A stretch of 64,000 bases of DNA, from assembly GCA_039029535.1 (NCBI GenBank), contig JBCCFW010000014.1, forward strand, positions 18,398-82,397. The letters run 5' to 3'. Shown in pieces: positions 50,664 to 59,885 of this stretch (position 1 is the first letter of the stretch; the number at the start of each line of letters is the position of its first letter). The stretch is from JBCCFW01 sp039029535. Its GTDB lineage: Bacteria; Acidobacteriota; JBCCFW01. The notes under the pieces were generated by a model. It saw only the letters and a program-made list of their open reading frames with translations, was not told the DNA's origin and did no database searches. The translations under genes were made by a program, and so were the position numbers.

Positions 50664-53507
50664 TCAGGGGCTACCGACGTTGCCGCATTCGTCGACGAGG
50701 TTGATCCGGTAGAACCAGACGAAGGGCGCCGGTCCATTGGGAGCGCTCGTGTCGAGGAAGTCGGTGTCGACGTCGGTGTCGACGATGACGAAGCCGCCGT
50801 CGGGTCGATCCGAGCGGGTGACCGTGTAGCTCTCCCCGGCGGCGAGGCCGGGGGCCGTCGGCCAGAAGAGATGGACGCTGGTGTCCGTGCCACCGTCGGC
50901 GCGGAGGTCGTCGTCGATGACCGCGACGGGCGGCACGCTGTCCTCCTCGTCCTGGACCGGGCCGATGTTGAGCTCGGCGGTGGTGCCACCGACCGAAGGC
51001 CCGGCACCGCAGCCGGGGTACTCGGTGCTCTCGGCCTGGACGACGTAGAAGTAGTCGACGCCCGGAGTCGTGGTGGGGTCCTGGTAGAAGGTGTCGGCGA
51101 TGCCGTCCATGTCGGTGAGGGGCGGTTGGAGGAGCGCGTCGGCGAAGCTCGTCTCGCTGCGGTAGACGTGGTAGACGCCCTCACCAACGCCGGGGAAGAA
51201 GCCTTCCTCCCAGTCGATGCGAACACCGCGGTTGCAGGTGTCGAAGTCGCGACCGAGACCGGTGTCGAGCATCGGCACCTCGCAGTCCACGCAGGTGAAG
51301 GTGCACTTCCAGCCCACGCGGTAGGTGGCGCGGGCACTCTCACCCGGCATGAGCTGGCCGGCCACGCCGGGGAAGCGCCAGATGAGCAGGATGGAGGAGT
51401 CACCGGTACACGAGCCGACGTCGGCACCGTCGACCAAGCCGTTCCAGGTCGTGCAGGGCACGCCGCCGTCGTTCCAGTCGAGCATCTCCATGTCGGTCGG
51501 GAGGTTGGGACCTTCCATGCGGTAGGTGGCCCAGAGCTCCATGGGATCGTCGGCGCTGAAGGTCTCCACCTGACCTTCGCAGGCGGTGCTGCCCAGGGCG
51601 ATGAGGTCCTGCTCGGTGGTGTAGCGAGTGCCGTTGACCTCGAACGGACCACCGTCCGTCACGCCGCCGGCGCCGCAAGCACCGCCGTCGTCGTCGCCGA
51701 AGGCCGTGTCGTGGTAGACCCGGAAGTCGTAGTGGTGCGGCACCGTGTCGATGTTGGTGACGTCCATGTCGACCTGCAGGCCGCAGCAGCCGCCGGTGAC
51801 GACTTGACGCAGGGTGATGTCGACGCGGCCTTCCGGGGCCTCGTAGGTGACGAAGGCCGGACCGTTCGGCGGGATGGCGCCGGCGCTGCGGATGGGGAAC
51901 TGGTCGCAGCCGCCGACGTCGTGGCTGTAGACCTGCGTGTCGTCGACGCGGAGCGCGAAGCTGTGCGTGTCGCCCGGGTGGTAGAACCAACCCTCGACCA
52001 TCCACGCGAAGTCGCCGTTGTTGTAGCGGTTGATCTCGACGAGACCGTCACCGCAGAACGGGAAGGACTCTGCGAGGCACTCGAGCGTGAGCTCATAGGC
52101 GCCTTCCTGGCCCTCGGGCGAGTCCACGACGATGTAGATGTTGGTGTCGACGTCTTCGAGGAAGATGCTGTCGCTGGGCGCCACCCGGCAGTCGTTGGGG
52201 TCGCAGCTGTCGAGCACGAAGACCTGGTGGTCGCCCGACAGGGAGGTGACGTCGATCTGGAGGTTGACCGGCGAGAGCAGCGGGAGGAGGTAGACGTCCT
52301 CGTTGCCGCTCCAGTTGCTCGACTCGCACTCGTAGCGACTCTGGTTGCCGCCGCCGGTGCTCGTGTCGCCGCTGAGCATGTCGCCGCAGGAGACGATGTT
52401 GGGGATGCCGCAGTCGAGGTCGTTGGGGAGCGGGAGACAGTCGACGCGGAGCTGGTAGGCGCCTTCCTCACCCGGCGCGCAGTCGACGACCAGGGTGAGC
52501 GGACCGGTCACTCCCGTGAGGAGCACCTCGTCGGCCAGCGGGAAGGATGCGCAGGCGTTGGGGTCGCAGCCGTCGAGGATGATGAGGTCGGGGTTGCCCG
52601 AGCTCGCCTCGAGGACGATGCGGACGTCGGTGCCTGCGGGCGGGTCGATCGTGTAGACCTCCTCGCGGCCGGCGTAGTCGTTGAGCGAGCAGAAGTACCG
52701 GTCCTGGTTGGCGGTGCCCATCGTCAGGTCGGAGTTGATCACCGCGCCGCAGTCGAGCATCGGGGCGGCGGCACAGTCGAGATTGACCGGCACCGGGGAG
52801 GGCGGCACGAACTCGACGACGTAACCGTTGGGGGGCACGCCGCCGGCCTCGTCGTTGAAGACGGTGAGACCGAAGGCCTGGTCGGGGCTCTCGATGCCGA
52901 GACCGCTGCTCATCCGGTCGCCCTGGATGTCGAGGTACTGAACGCGGATGCGACCGTCGGGGTAGAGCAGGAACTGGAAGGTGGTCGGCTCGGCGCCGCC
53001 GAGGTGGGGGACCAGGGCGTAGGTGACGACGAGGTGATCACCCGCGTCGAAGAAGTAGATGTTGCCGTCGGGGTCGGTGTCGAGGTCGTCCCAGAAGCCG
53101 GCGATCATTCCGGCTGGAGTGCCGACGCCGTCATTGGGGAGGACGGTGTTGCCGAAGTCGGTCTCGACCCCATCGGTGAAGGAGATCCAGCCGTTGCTGC
53201 ACACGGCGAGCTGGTTGTAGACCGTCCCGTAGAAGGGGATGCCGAGGGAGATGGCCATCAGCCCGCTGTTGATGTCGTCGCCGCGAGGCGTGATGTCGGT
53301 GCCGGTGACGGTGATGTCTTCCCAGAGGAAGTCGACACCGGGCTCGGCGCCGTCGCGCCAGGTGTAGCCGAAGCCGTCCGGCCCGCCGGTGGCGGCGAAG
53401 ACGGAGCTACAAGAGAAGAGAGCGAGGGCCATCAGGACGGACGCACGGTTCCCCACGATCCGGCGTCCACCCTCGGTCCCTCGACGAGCGCGAGAGGCGA
53501 GATTCAT
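50664..53507 (-). CDS. large secreted protein, tandem paralogue 2
   Basis: The 947-residue protein is collinear with its neighbour at 47605-50454 over the whole length: the same nidogen-like, two PPC-like, middle and fibronectin-like domains, with long identical blocks such as GYTWRDGAEPGVDFLWEDIT and SADDPMELW versus GADLPDEVW in a variable patch. Signal peptide and start are ATG 53507 (GGAAT eight bases upstream), ending SCSSVFAATGG. The signal-peptide region differs from the copy while the mature part is conserved, so selection acts on the mature protein. Read-through to the next copy is possible: 209 bp separate the genes. Confidence 0.75.
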   Translation of the reverse strand: MNLASRARRGTEGGRRIVGNRASVLMALALFSCSSVFAATGGPDGFGYTWRDGAEPGVDFLWEDITVTGTDITPRGDDINSGLMAISLGIPFYGTVYNQLAVCSNGWISFTDGVETDFGNTVLPNDGVGTPAGMIAGFWDDLDTDPDGNIYFFDAGDHLVVTYALVPHLGGAEPTTFQFLLYPDGRIRVQYLDIQGDRMSSGLGIESPDQAFGLTVFNDEAGGVPPNGYVVEFVPPSPVPVNLDCAAAPMLDCGAVINSDLTMGTANQDRYFCSLNDYAGREEVYTIDPPAGTDVRIVLEASSGNPDLIILDGCDPNACASFPLADEVLLTGVTGPLTLVVDCAPGEEGAYQLRVDCLPLPNDLDCGIPNIVSCGDMLSGDTSTGGGNQSRYECESSNWSGNEDVYLLPLLSPVNLQIDVTSLSGDHQVFVLDSCDPNDCRVAPSDSIFLEDVDTNIYIVVDSPEGQEGAYELTLECLAESFPFCGDGLVEINRYNNGDFAWMVEGWFYHPGDTHSFALRVDDTQVYSHDVGGCDQFPIRSAGAIPPNGPAFVTYEAPEGRVDITLRQVVTGGCCGLQVDMDVTNIDTVPHHYDFRVYHDTAFGDDDGGACGAGGVTDGGPFEVNGTRYTTEQDLIALGSTACEGQVETFSADDPMELWATYRMEGPNLPTDMEMLDWNDGGVPCTTWNGLVDGADVGSCTGDSSILLIWRFPGVAGQLMPGESARATYRVGWKCTFTCVDCEVPMLDTGLGRDFDTCNRGVRIDWEEGFFPGVGEGVYHVYRSETSFADALLQPPLTDMDGIADTFYQDPTTTPGVDYFYVVQAESTEYPGCGAGPSVGGTTAELNIGPVQDEEDSVPPVAVIDDDLRADGGTDTSVHLFWPTAPGLAAGESYTVTRSDRPDGGFVIVDTDVDTDFLDTSAPNGPAPFVWFYRINLVDECGNVGSP

Positions 53508-53770
53508 CTTTGGCGATTCCCCGACCGCCGACAGGAGCGGCGATCCTCGAAAGTGTCTACTTGAAATTCTAGTGCGTGAGGCAGGTCCCCGGCTTGCTGC
53601 GAGGACCGTCCACGCCCGGGGTGGGGCGAAAGGCAACGCTCTGGGCGGCAATCGAGGCTGCCCGGCGTCACGTCGGCGCTCCGGGGTCTCCCGACGCGGC
53701 TCCTTGGTGCATGACTTGGGTGAGGCACGCCGGGCGGTCGATGCGGCGTGCTCGAGAGGGGGTGGTCCCG

Positions 53771-54220
53771 TTGTCAGTCGAGCCGAGGCCGTGGCGTCGC
53801 GCAGTCCTGATGGGTCTCTCGGTGGCTGGCCTGTCGATGCTGAGCTGCCTCCGGCTCCTGGACCCGATGCCGTCCGAGCAGGTGCGGGACATGACCGGCT
53901 TGCGCGATCGTCCGGCTCTCGTCGAGCGCTACCACGAGGTCCATGGTCGTTACCCCGCGACCCTCGACGAGACGCTCGCCCTGGTCACCGAGACGGATCC
54001 GACTCACTGGCGCAGCAGCCGGGACGGTCGAGGCGTGCCGCTCGCCTTCGCCTCGGGTGAGGACTGGTTCGTGATCGTGGCGCTGGGGCGAGACCGGGCG
54101 TTGGACGAGGGGATGACGATCGAGTCCTACCTGGACGCGGAGTACCGCAACGTCTGCGGCGACCTCGATGCGGATCAGGTCATCACGCACCAGAGCTGGG
54201 TGCGCTCCTGTGGAAAGTGA
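53771..54220 (+). CDS. small exported protein with pseudopilin-like globular part
   Basis: The 149-residue product has a basic start, a hydrophobic segment ending SMLSCLRLLD (possible lipobox at Cys28) and a small domain (about 45-130) with YHEVHGRYPATLDETLALV and a DWFVIVALGRDRALDEG strand, reminiscent of the globular part of GspG-like pseudopilins. The TTG at 53771 (GGGGG upstream) is a weak choice; GTG 53762 or ATG 53810 are possible. The stop overlaps a GTG of the next ORF. Confidence 0.5.
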   Translation: MSVEPRPWRRAVLMGLSVAGLSMLSCLRLLDPMPSEQVRDMTGLRDRPALVERYHEVHGRYPATLDETLALVTETDPTHWRSSRDGRGVPLAFASGEDWFVIVALGRDRALDEGMTIESYLDAEYRNVCGDLDADQVITHQSWVRSCGK

Positions 54221-54225
54221 GCTCC

Positions 54226-54489
54226 ATGCCCAACGTTCGAGTGAGCCGTAGCTTCATGCGCCGAATGCTCTTCCTCGGTTCGTTGCCCATCCCACCAGAC
54301 GAGGCGCTGGAGATCGCGCGACGAGAGTGCGAGCGGCAGGGCTGGTCGTGGAATGAGCCCATCCACGTGAGTGAACGGCTGACTTCCTACCAGGTCATGA
54401 CCAACGCGGATGCGACCGGAGGCAACGCGTTCGTGACGATCGACGGAACAACGGGCGAGGTTCGTTCGTCGAACTTGGCCTCCTACTGA
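54226..54489 (+). CDS. small conserved-looking protein, PepSY-like
   Basis: The 87-residue product (MPNVRVSRSF start) has a helix with ALEIARRECERQGWSW and beta strands YQVMTNADATGGNAFVTIDG then TTGEVRSS, similar in layout to PepSY domains. No signal peptide is evident. ATG 54226 has GGAAAG about nine bases upstream; a GTG at 54217 overlaps the upstream stop. It is likely coupled to the preceding small protein. Confidence 0.5.
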   Translation: MPNVRVSRSFMRRMLFLGSLPIPPDEALEIARRECERQGWSWNEPIHVSERLTSYQVMTNADATGGNAFVTIDGTTGEVRSSNLASY

Positions 54490-54523
54490 CCGGTGCCCCG
54501 CCAGCATGGTGGGGCACCTTCCC

Positions 54524-55474
54524 TCAGCTCCCGAGCGCCTTCTCCAGGTGCTCGATCACGATTTCCGCCGTCTCGGTCTTCTGGAGCTCGCGCAGGGCGC
54601 TCACGACGTCGGCGTCCTTGTGGCGGGACAGGCTCTTGACCGCGCGCCAACGGACCTGCTCCTTGTCGTCGCCGAGCATCTGAAGCAAGGCGCCCTTCAC
54701 CTCGGCGCCCTTGACCTTGCCCAGCGTGAGGGCGACCTCGCGCCGCACGCGCTCGTTGGGATCGTCGATCATCGCCGCCAGCGCACCGGCGGAGCGCGGG
54801 TCGTCGAGTCGCTCGACCGACTTCACCGCCTCCCAGCGTCGCCAGTCGGCGTCGGCGCCCGTCGTGATCTTCAGCCCCTTCTCGAGGATCATGTCGGCGC
54901 CCGACTTGTCGTTCAGCGTGGCCAGTCCGACGGCGGCGTTCCAGGCTCTCCACTCGTCGTTGCCGCCGAGGTGAGCGCGGAGCTGCTGGAGAGCTTCCGA
55001 CTTGTTGCGGAGCTGGGCCACCGCCCACTGGGACCGCCAGCGGACGTGCGGGTTCTCGTCGGCCACGACGTAGTCGACCAGCACGTCGGTGGCGCGCTCG
55101 TCCTTGAGCAGGCCGGTGATGTTGGCGACCTCCCAGCGGGTGGTCATCCGCGAGTCCTCGGAGTGTTGGAGCAAGTACGGCACGCAGTTCTTGCCCATGG
55201 CCTGCAGCTCCTCGCGAGCCGTGCGACGCTGCGCTCGGTTGTTGAGGAGGTCGACGAGCTCCTCGACACGCTGGACGCGCTCCGGGTTGTCCGGTACCTC
55301 GGGCTTCTTCGGCTTGCCAGGCTCGCTCGGCGTGGCGCTGCTGGCATTCGTCGCCTGCGTGGTCGACGCCGGCGTCGACGCATCGGGCGTGTCGGCCGGT
55401 GCCTGCGGCTCCTTCGAGCAAGCCGCGAGGAGGCAGGAGAGCGTGACGAGGGCGACGAGGCGGAGATGACTCAT
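54524..55474 (-). CDS. HEAT-repeat lipoprotein
   Basis: The 316-residue protein has a lipobox CLLAAC (about Cys19), a Pro/Ala/Thr-rich linker with PSEPGKPKKPEVPD (about 28-60) and a series of HEAT-like repeats, each with Arg/Trp-rich motifs such as TTRWEVANITGLL, HVRWRSQWAVAQL, ADWRRWEAVKSVERL and RRWRAVKSLSRH-like units (about 110-310). HEAT/PBS-lyase repeats act as binding scaffolds. ATG 55474 lacks a good ribosome site. It is 62 bp after the DUF3467 gene. Confidence 0.7.
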   Translation of the reverse strand: MSHLRLVALVTLSCLLAACSKEPQAPADTPDASTPASTTQATNASSATPSEPGKPKKPEVPDNPERVQRVEELVDLLNNRAQRRTAREELQAMGKNCVPYLLQHSEDSRMTTRWEVANITGLLKDERATDVLVDYVVADENPHVRWRSQWAVAQLRNKSEALQQLRAHLGGNDEWRAWNAAVGLATLNDKSGADMILEKGLKITTGADADWRRWEAVKSVERLDDPRSAGALAAMIDDPNERVRREVALTLGKVKGAEVKGALLQMLGDDKEQVRWRAVKSLSRHKDADVVSALRELQKTETAEIVIEHLEKALGS

Positions 55475-55536
55475 GGAGGCAGCGTTCTCGGTGTGCGTGA
55501 GCGAGGGGCGGGCGGTTCGGCTAGCGTGACGCCCCA

Positions 55537-55839
55537 CTAGTGCTTGAACTCGCCGGGGTTGGCCGGGGGCATCTCGACGGTGCCGTGCATCATCTCGTAC
55601 TTGTCGAGCGACTCCTGAAGCACCTTGATGAGCCGTCGCACGTTGCGCGGCGACGTGATGACCCGGCTGCGGACGAGAGCGACCGGGGCCTGAGGCTGCA
55701 CGTGCAGGAAGTCGATGGTGAACTCCGAGTCGGTGTGATGGGCCATGACCATGTTCGAGTAGACGCCGCTGGCGACCTCCTCGGTGACCTTGACCTGGAT
55801 CTCACGCCGCTTCGGCTGAGCCTCGTCTCCCTGGGACAT
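55537..55839 (-). CDS. DUF3467 protein
   Basis: The 100-residue protein begins IQVKVTEEVASGVYSNMVMAHHTDSEF and continues with LIKVLQESLDKYE, the standard DUF3467 pattern of short bacterial proteins of unknown role. The ATG at 55839 has AGGAG seven bases upstream. It lies between the HEAT lipoprotein and the DUF2723 gene, 62 and 101 bp from them, all on the minus strand. Confidence 0.85.
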   Translation of the reverse strand: MSQGDEAQPKRREIQVKVTEEVASGVYSNMVMAHHTDSEFTIDFLHVQPQAPVALVRSRVITSPRNVRRLIKVLQESLDKYEMMHGTVEMPPANPGEFKH

Positions 55840-55940
55840 CGCTACTCCTCGTGTTCGGGTTCTCGACCGGACGAACGGAATCCTGTCACGCCCCGACCCC
55901 GCCGCCAAGCGGCTGCGCCGGATCTCGGGGAACGGGAATC

Positions 55941-57749
55941 TCAGCGCCCGCGGGCGTGCTCGGGGAGCAGCGCCTCGATCTCCGTCAGGCGTTCGAGGGC
56001 CTGCGCAGGGAGGTTCTCGTCGTGACCGGTGAAGCCCTTGGGGCGGAGCTCCGCGGCCCGCTCCAGCGCCTGTCGTGCCCGGCTCCATTCGCCCTGCTCC
56101 AGAAGGGAGATGCCGCTGTTGTGATGGACGCGGGGTGCGTCGTGTCCGACGTCCATGGCCTCGTCCAGGCCGGCCAACCCGGCCGCGCGATCGCGGGACA
56201 TCAGGCTGACGCTGCGGAGGTAGAGCAGGTGACCGATCACCTGCCGACTCGCGTAGTCCCCCGCCAGGACCGGTCCACCGGCCGCGGGAAGCTCGGGTAG
56301 AGAGTCGGGGACCTCGGGGTCAGCACCTGGAGTGACCACGCGATACGTCAGCCCGGCCGGCTCGATGGCCAGCCCGCCCAGCGGCCAGCTCGACGGGTGC
56401 GTGAAGTGAAGGTGGTCGCGCCGTGGATCGAAACGGAAGTTGGCAGGCGGACGACCGTCGACGTTGAGGAGGACGAGATGAACGTCGGGCCGATGGCCCT
56501 CGACGAGGTGCACGTGGGCGATGGCGAACGCGAGGTTCGCGTCACCGGCGAGGAGCATGCTGCCGGGGGGCAGCGAGTCGAGCACGGCCCGGGCGCAGCC
56601 GTCGATGAGGAGGTAGTCGCTGCGATCGTGACGCGAGAAGTCCCGGACGAGGTAGAAGGAAGGGAGGAGGAGGAGGAGCGGCGCCAGGCGTCGCCAGCGA
56701 TCACGCAGCAGCACGCCGGCCCCGAGACCGGCGAGCAGGGTCAGGGCGGCCGTGCCGCCGACGTGGTAGCGCCGGTGGACGAACAGGTCCTCCCAGGCGC
56801 CGTGGGCGAACATGATCGCGAAGTTGGTGAGCGCCACGCCGAGCAAGAGAAGACGCACCCGCCACGCCACGCGTGACCAGCCAACCGCCAGCGGAACGAG
56901 AAGCAGCCCGACCCACCCGAGCTCGCGACCCATCGCGACGAGGTAGTCGAGCGTCACGTCGAGACCGTCTCGCCAGCTCTCGACGTGCGCACGCTTCCAG
57001 AAACCTTCGCGAGTGAGGACCTTCCAGAAGTTCTCGGGCGTCTCCGGGTTGCCCCAGTCGAGCCGCAGCGGCGCTCGCGATCGAATGGGGAGGTAGGCGT
57101 AGGGCAGCAGTCCGAGCACGAAGGTCGTGGCTGACAGCAACCAGGCGCGTGCGTCCCGGAGCAGGGCGGGTCGACGCCAGATGGAATGGCCGATGGCGAG
57201 GGGTGTGAGCGGCGCCGCGAGCAGGTGGTTGGTCGTGGCCAGCGCGCACGCGAAGGCGGTGAGGGCGAGCGCGCCGCGGCTCGGTCGCTCCTCGAAGCGG
57301 AAGCAGCACCAGAGTGCGACGAGGACGAGCAGCGCGTGCAGGGTGTAGACCCGCTGGATGGTGGCCTGCGACCAGAGACCGACCGAAGTGGCCAGCAGCA
57401 GCGGTGGCCAGGCGGCGAGCCAGCCGGTGAGGCCGAGACGGAGAGCCAGACGGTGGACGAGGCCACAGCTCACCGCGGCCGTGACGGCGGAGAACAGGCT
57501 CAAGCGCAGGGCCACCGAGCCGATGGGTACCAGCCAGGTGAAGAGCTTGCCCAGGAGGACGTAGAGCGGATAGCCAGTGGCATGAGGGATGTCGAGCAGC
57601 GCCACCGCCGTCGCCATGTCACCGCTGTCGCCGGAGAACACCACCGGGCAGGCGCCCCAGGCATGGAGGCCGAACGCGCCGAGGACGAGGGCGGCGGTGA
57701 CTCGCGCCTCGCGGCGCTGGTCCCGAGCCGTCGTGTCGCGCTCGCTCAA
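55941..57749 (-). CDS. DUF2723 membrane glycosyltransferase-like protein with TPR tail
   Basis: The 602-residue protein has about ten membrane helices. The DUF2723 signature GDSGDMATAVALLDIPHATG with YPLYVLLGKL (about 40-68) resembles the active-site loop of protein O-mannosyltransferase-type enzymes (acidic pair for the lipid-linked donor). A soluble C-terminus (about 420-602) contains NSGISLLEQGEWSRARQALERAAELRPKGF, a TPR unit. It may add sugars to exported proteins, fitting the many secreted proteins here. The TTG at 57749 overlaps the phosphodiesterase-like gene stop (TTGA). Confidence 0.72.
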   Translation of the reverse strand: MSERDTTARDQRREARVTAALVLGAFGLHAWGACPVVFSGDSGDMATAVALLDIPHATGYPLYVLLGKLFTWLVPIGSVALRLSLFSAVTAAVSCGLVHRLALRLGLTGWLAAWPPLLLATSVGLWSQATIQRVYTLHALLVLVALWCCFRFEERPSRGALALTAFACALATTNHLLAAPLTPLAIGHSIWRRPALLRDARAWLLSATTFVLGLLPYAYLPIRSRAPLRLDWGNPETPENFWKVLTREGFWKRAHVESWRDGLDVTLDYLVAMGRELGWVGLLLVPLAVGWSRVAWRVRLLLLGVALTNFAIMFAHGAWEDLFVHRRYHVGGTAALTLLAGLGAGVLLRDRWRRLAPLLLLLPSFYLVRDFSRHDRSDYLLIDGCARAVLDSLPPGSMLLAGDANLAFAIAHVHLVEGHRPDVHLVLLNVDGRPPANFRFDPRRDHLHFTHPSSWPLGGLAIEPAGLTYRVVTPGADPEVPDSLPELPAAGGPVLAGDYASRQVIGHLLYLRSVSLMSRDRAAGLAGLDEAMDVGHDAPRVHHNSGISLLEQGEWSRARQALERAAELRPKGFTGHDENLPAQALERLTEIEALLPEHARGR

Positions 57750-59746
57750 GGTGCGTCGCTGCCGCCGGTCTCGTCGCTCGCCTGCTTCTTCAAGCTCTCG
57801 AGGTTGCGTCGGAACAAGGCGTTGCCGGGCTCGAGCTCGAGCGCTCGCTCGAGCGCGTCCTGTGCGGTCGCGAGGTCACCCGCCAAGTAGGCGACGTTCG
57901 ATCGGTATTGCTGCACGACGACGAGCCGTGGTGCGAGTCGGGTCGCCTCCTCGAGCAGCTCGCCGGCGCGCACGAGGTCGTCGTGCTGCGCGAGCTCCCT
58001 GGCTTGCTGCGTGAGCTGCAAGGCGCGCTTCTCGTCCTCACCGCTTGCTGCCTCGAGCTTCGCGCTGCCGGTGAGTCGTCGCAGGGCGATGCGTGACGGC
58101 TCGTGACCCGGCGCGTAGCGCAAGGCCTCGCGGTACGAGGTGATGGCCTGATCGCGATCACCACGGCGCTCGGCGAGCACGGCGAGGTTGTGATGGGCCT
58201 CGGGTCGCAGGGGGTCGAGCGCGATGGCGGCTTCGAGCTGCTTCATGGCCTCGTCGGGGCGGTCGAGCGCGCCCAGCGCTCCGGCCCAGCTCGCACGCAG
58301 CGACGCGTCCTCGGGATGCTGCGCGACCAGCTCGGCGAAGAGACGCTCCGCCTCCTCGTGACGTCCGGCGGAGAAGACCATCGACGCATGGGCCCTGTCG
58401 CTGCTGGGCGAGCTCGCGCCGATGTAGCCCAGCGCCTCGAGCTTCTCGAGCACGGCGGGATCGATGCGCGACGGCGAGGAGCCGGCCTCTCGGCTCTGAC
58501 CGGTTTCATGAGTGGGGATGCGGGCAGGGATCTCGGCGTCGGTGAGCGTGAGGGCCTCCCTCAGCACGCGTCCCGGCATGTCTTCGGCGGCCGGCAGGCC
58601 CGCCAGCGCGAGGACGGTGGGCACGAGGTCGAGCTGGTGGGCTCCCTCGACGCGGGCACCCGGCTGCACCGCACGACCCCAGAGGTGGATGACGCCGTGC
58701 GGTCGGTGGAAGCGCGAGCTGACCCGGCGCATGTCACCGGCCCGCGGCGGCTCGGTCGGGAGCTCGCCGAGCTTGAAGCCATGGTCGGAGACGACGATGA
58801 GCGTCGTGCGGTCGTCGGCGGCGTCCAGGTAGTCGCCGAGGATCTCGTCGGCGAGGAGGTAGGTCGCCTCGACGGCGTTGCCGAAGCGCTCCTGCTGGGC
58901 GGCGAGGTTCCCGGCCAACCCCTCGGTGCGGAAGAGATGGCCGAAGAGATGAGAGACCGTGTCGGTCGCCTCGAAGTAGACCATCAGGAGCTCGGGCTCC
59001 CGCGTCGCCCAGAGGTGAAGACCGACACGTCGATAGGTCTCGGCGGTCGCCAGCGCCCAGCGGAGATGGTTGACCTCGTCGGTGAAGGCAAAGGGCGTCC
59101 CGGCCCGCTCCCGATTGGGCAAGGAGGGCTCGCCGGCGCGCGTGTCGTGTTCAACGAGGTCCTTCGTTGGAAGGTCCTGGGGTCGAAGGACGAGGGGTGC
59201 GAGCTCGCGCTCGAGCTCGGGTGGGTAGGTGTTGGCCGCTGACTCCGGCGGAGCTCCGGTGAAGGCCTCGGGGAAGAGGAAGTGGTAGCAGAGGTGATCG
59301 GTCACCAGCGAGCCGAGCACCTTCTCGGCGGGCCAGGTGGCCCACCAGCCCACGACCGCGACCTCGCGCTCCGCATCAGAAAAAAGGTTCCAGATGGCGC
59401 GGACGCGTCGGAGGCCGGAGGTGACCGGGAGCTCCTCGCCGGTGGCCTCGTCCCGGGCCGTGAAGTGGCCGATCCCGTGGTCCAGGGGCTGGCGACCGGT
59501 CGCCAGGGTCGTCCAGAGGACCGGGCTGAGAAGCGGAGGATCGGCCTTCAGGCGTCCATGAGCGCCTTCTCGGCGGATCCGGGCCAGGTTGGGCAGCTTT
59601 CCTTCCGAGAGGAGGAGCTCGACCGTCTGAGGGTCGAGGCCATCGAGGCCGATGACGATGATGCGGTCGGACCCCGAGGGTCGGCACGAGGCACCGAGCA
59701 CGGCGAGCAGGAGGGTCACCAGGAGGGGCGCCGACGGTCGCGACAT
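57746..59746 (-). CDS. alkaline-phosphatase-superfamily lipoprotein with TPR domain
   Basis: The 666-residue protein has a lipoprotein-like signal (AVLGASC). The core begins VIGLDGLDPQTVELLLSEGKLPN, with metal-ligand Asp, then SPVLWTTLATGRQPLDHGI containing the nucleophile threonine, and later VVSDHGFK (His ligand), as in type I phosphodiesterase/phosphoglycerol-transferase-like enzymes. Residues about 440-655 are TPR repeats (AERLFAELVAQHPEDASL and RRGDRDQAITSYREALRYAPG). It may transfer a phospho-group on surface glycans or proteins. It forms a coupled pair with the DUF2723 gene. Confidence 0.78.
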   Translation of the reverse strand: MSRPSAPLLVTLLLAVLGASCRPSGSDRIIVIGLDGLDPQTVELLLSEGKLPNLARIRREGAHGRLKADPPLLSPVLWTTLATGRQPLDHGIGHFTARDEATGEELPVTSGLRRVRAIWNLFSDAEREVAVVGWWATWPAEKVLGSLVTDHLCYHFLFPEAFTGAPPESAANTYPPELERELAPLVLRPQDLPTKDLVEHDTRAGEPSLPNRERAGTPFAFTDEVNHLRWALATAETYRRVGLHLWATREPELLMVYFEATDTVSHLFGHLFRTEGLAGNLAAQQERFGNAVEATYLLADEILGDYLDAADDRTTLIVVSDHGFKLGELPTEPPRAGDMRRVSSRFHRPHGVIHLWGRAVQPGARVEGAHQLDLVPTVLALAGLPAAEDMPGRVLREALTLTDAEIPARIPTHETGQSREAGSSPSRIDPAVLEKLEALGYIGASSPSSDRAHASMVFSAGRHEEAERLFAELVAQHPEDASLRASWAGALGALDRPDEAMKQLEAAIALDPLRPEAHHNLAVLAERRGDRDQAITSYREALRYAPGHEPSRIALRRLTGSAKLEAASGEDEKRALQLTQQARELAQHDDLVRAGELLEEATRLAPRLVVVQQYRSNVAYLAGDLATAQDALERALELEPGNALFRRNLESLKKQASDETGGSDAP

Positions 59747-59839
59747 TCGCCGACCGTAGGGGCGGTTGCCCTTGCGGGTCAATGTCGAGGGACCCACCTT
59801 TTCTACAAGAGACTGGCATGAGACAATGGTGACCGCCCC

Positions 59840-59868
59840 AAAAAGCCCCACGTCCTGAGACGTGGGCT
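59840..59868 (-). terminator. minus-strand intrinsic terminator upstream of the phosphodiesterase-like gene
   Basis: On the minus strand AGCCCACGTC pairs with GACGTGGGGCT (one bulged G) across a TCAG loop and runs straight into TTTTT, the only textbook intrinsic terminator in the window. It lies 94 bp upstream of the 59746 start and points at transcripts coming from the repeat-protein gene, so it may block antisense RNA or act as an attenuator. Confidence 0.6.
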
Positions 59869-59885
59869 GGAGCCCGAGGTTCGTC

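Noticed and set aside
50640..53564. Plus-strand open frame of about 970 codons antisense to the second paralogue
   Set aside because: Same composition artefact, and its similarity to the other antisense frame only reflects duplication of the true genes.
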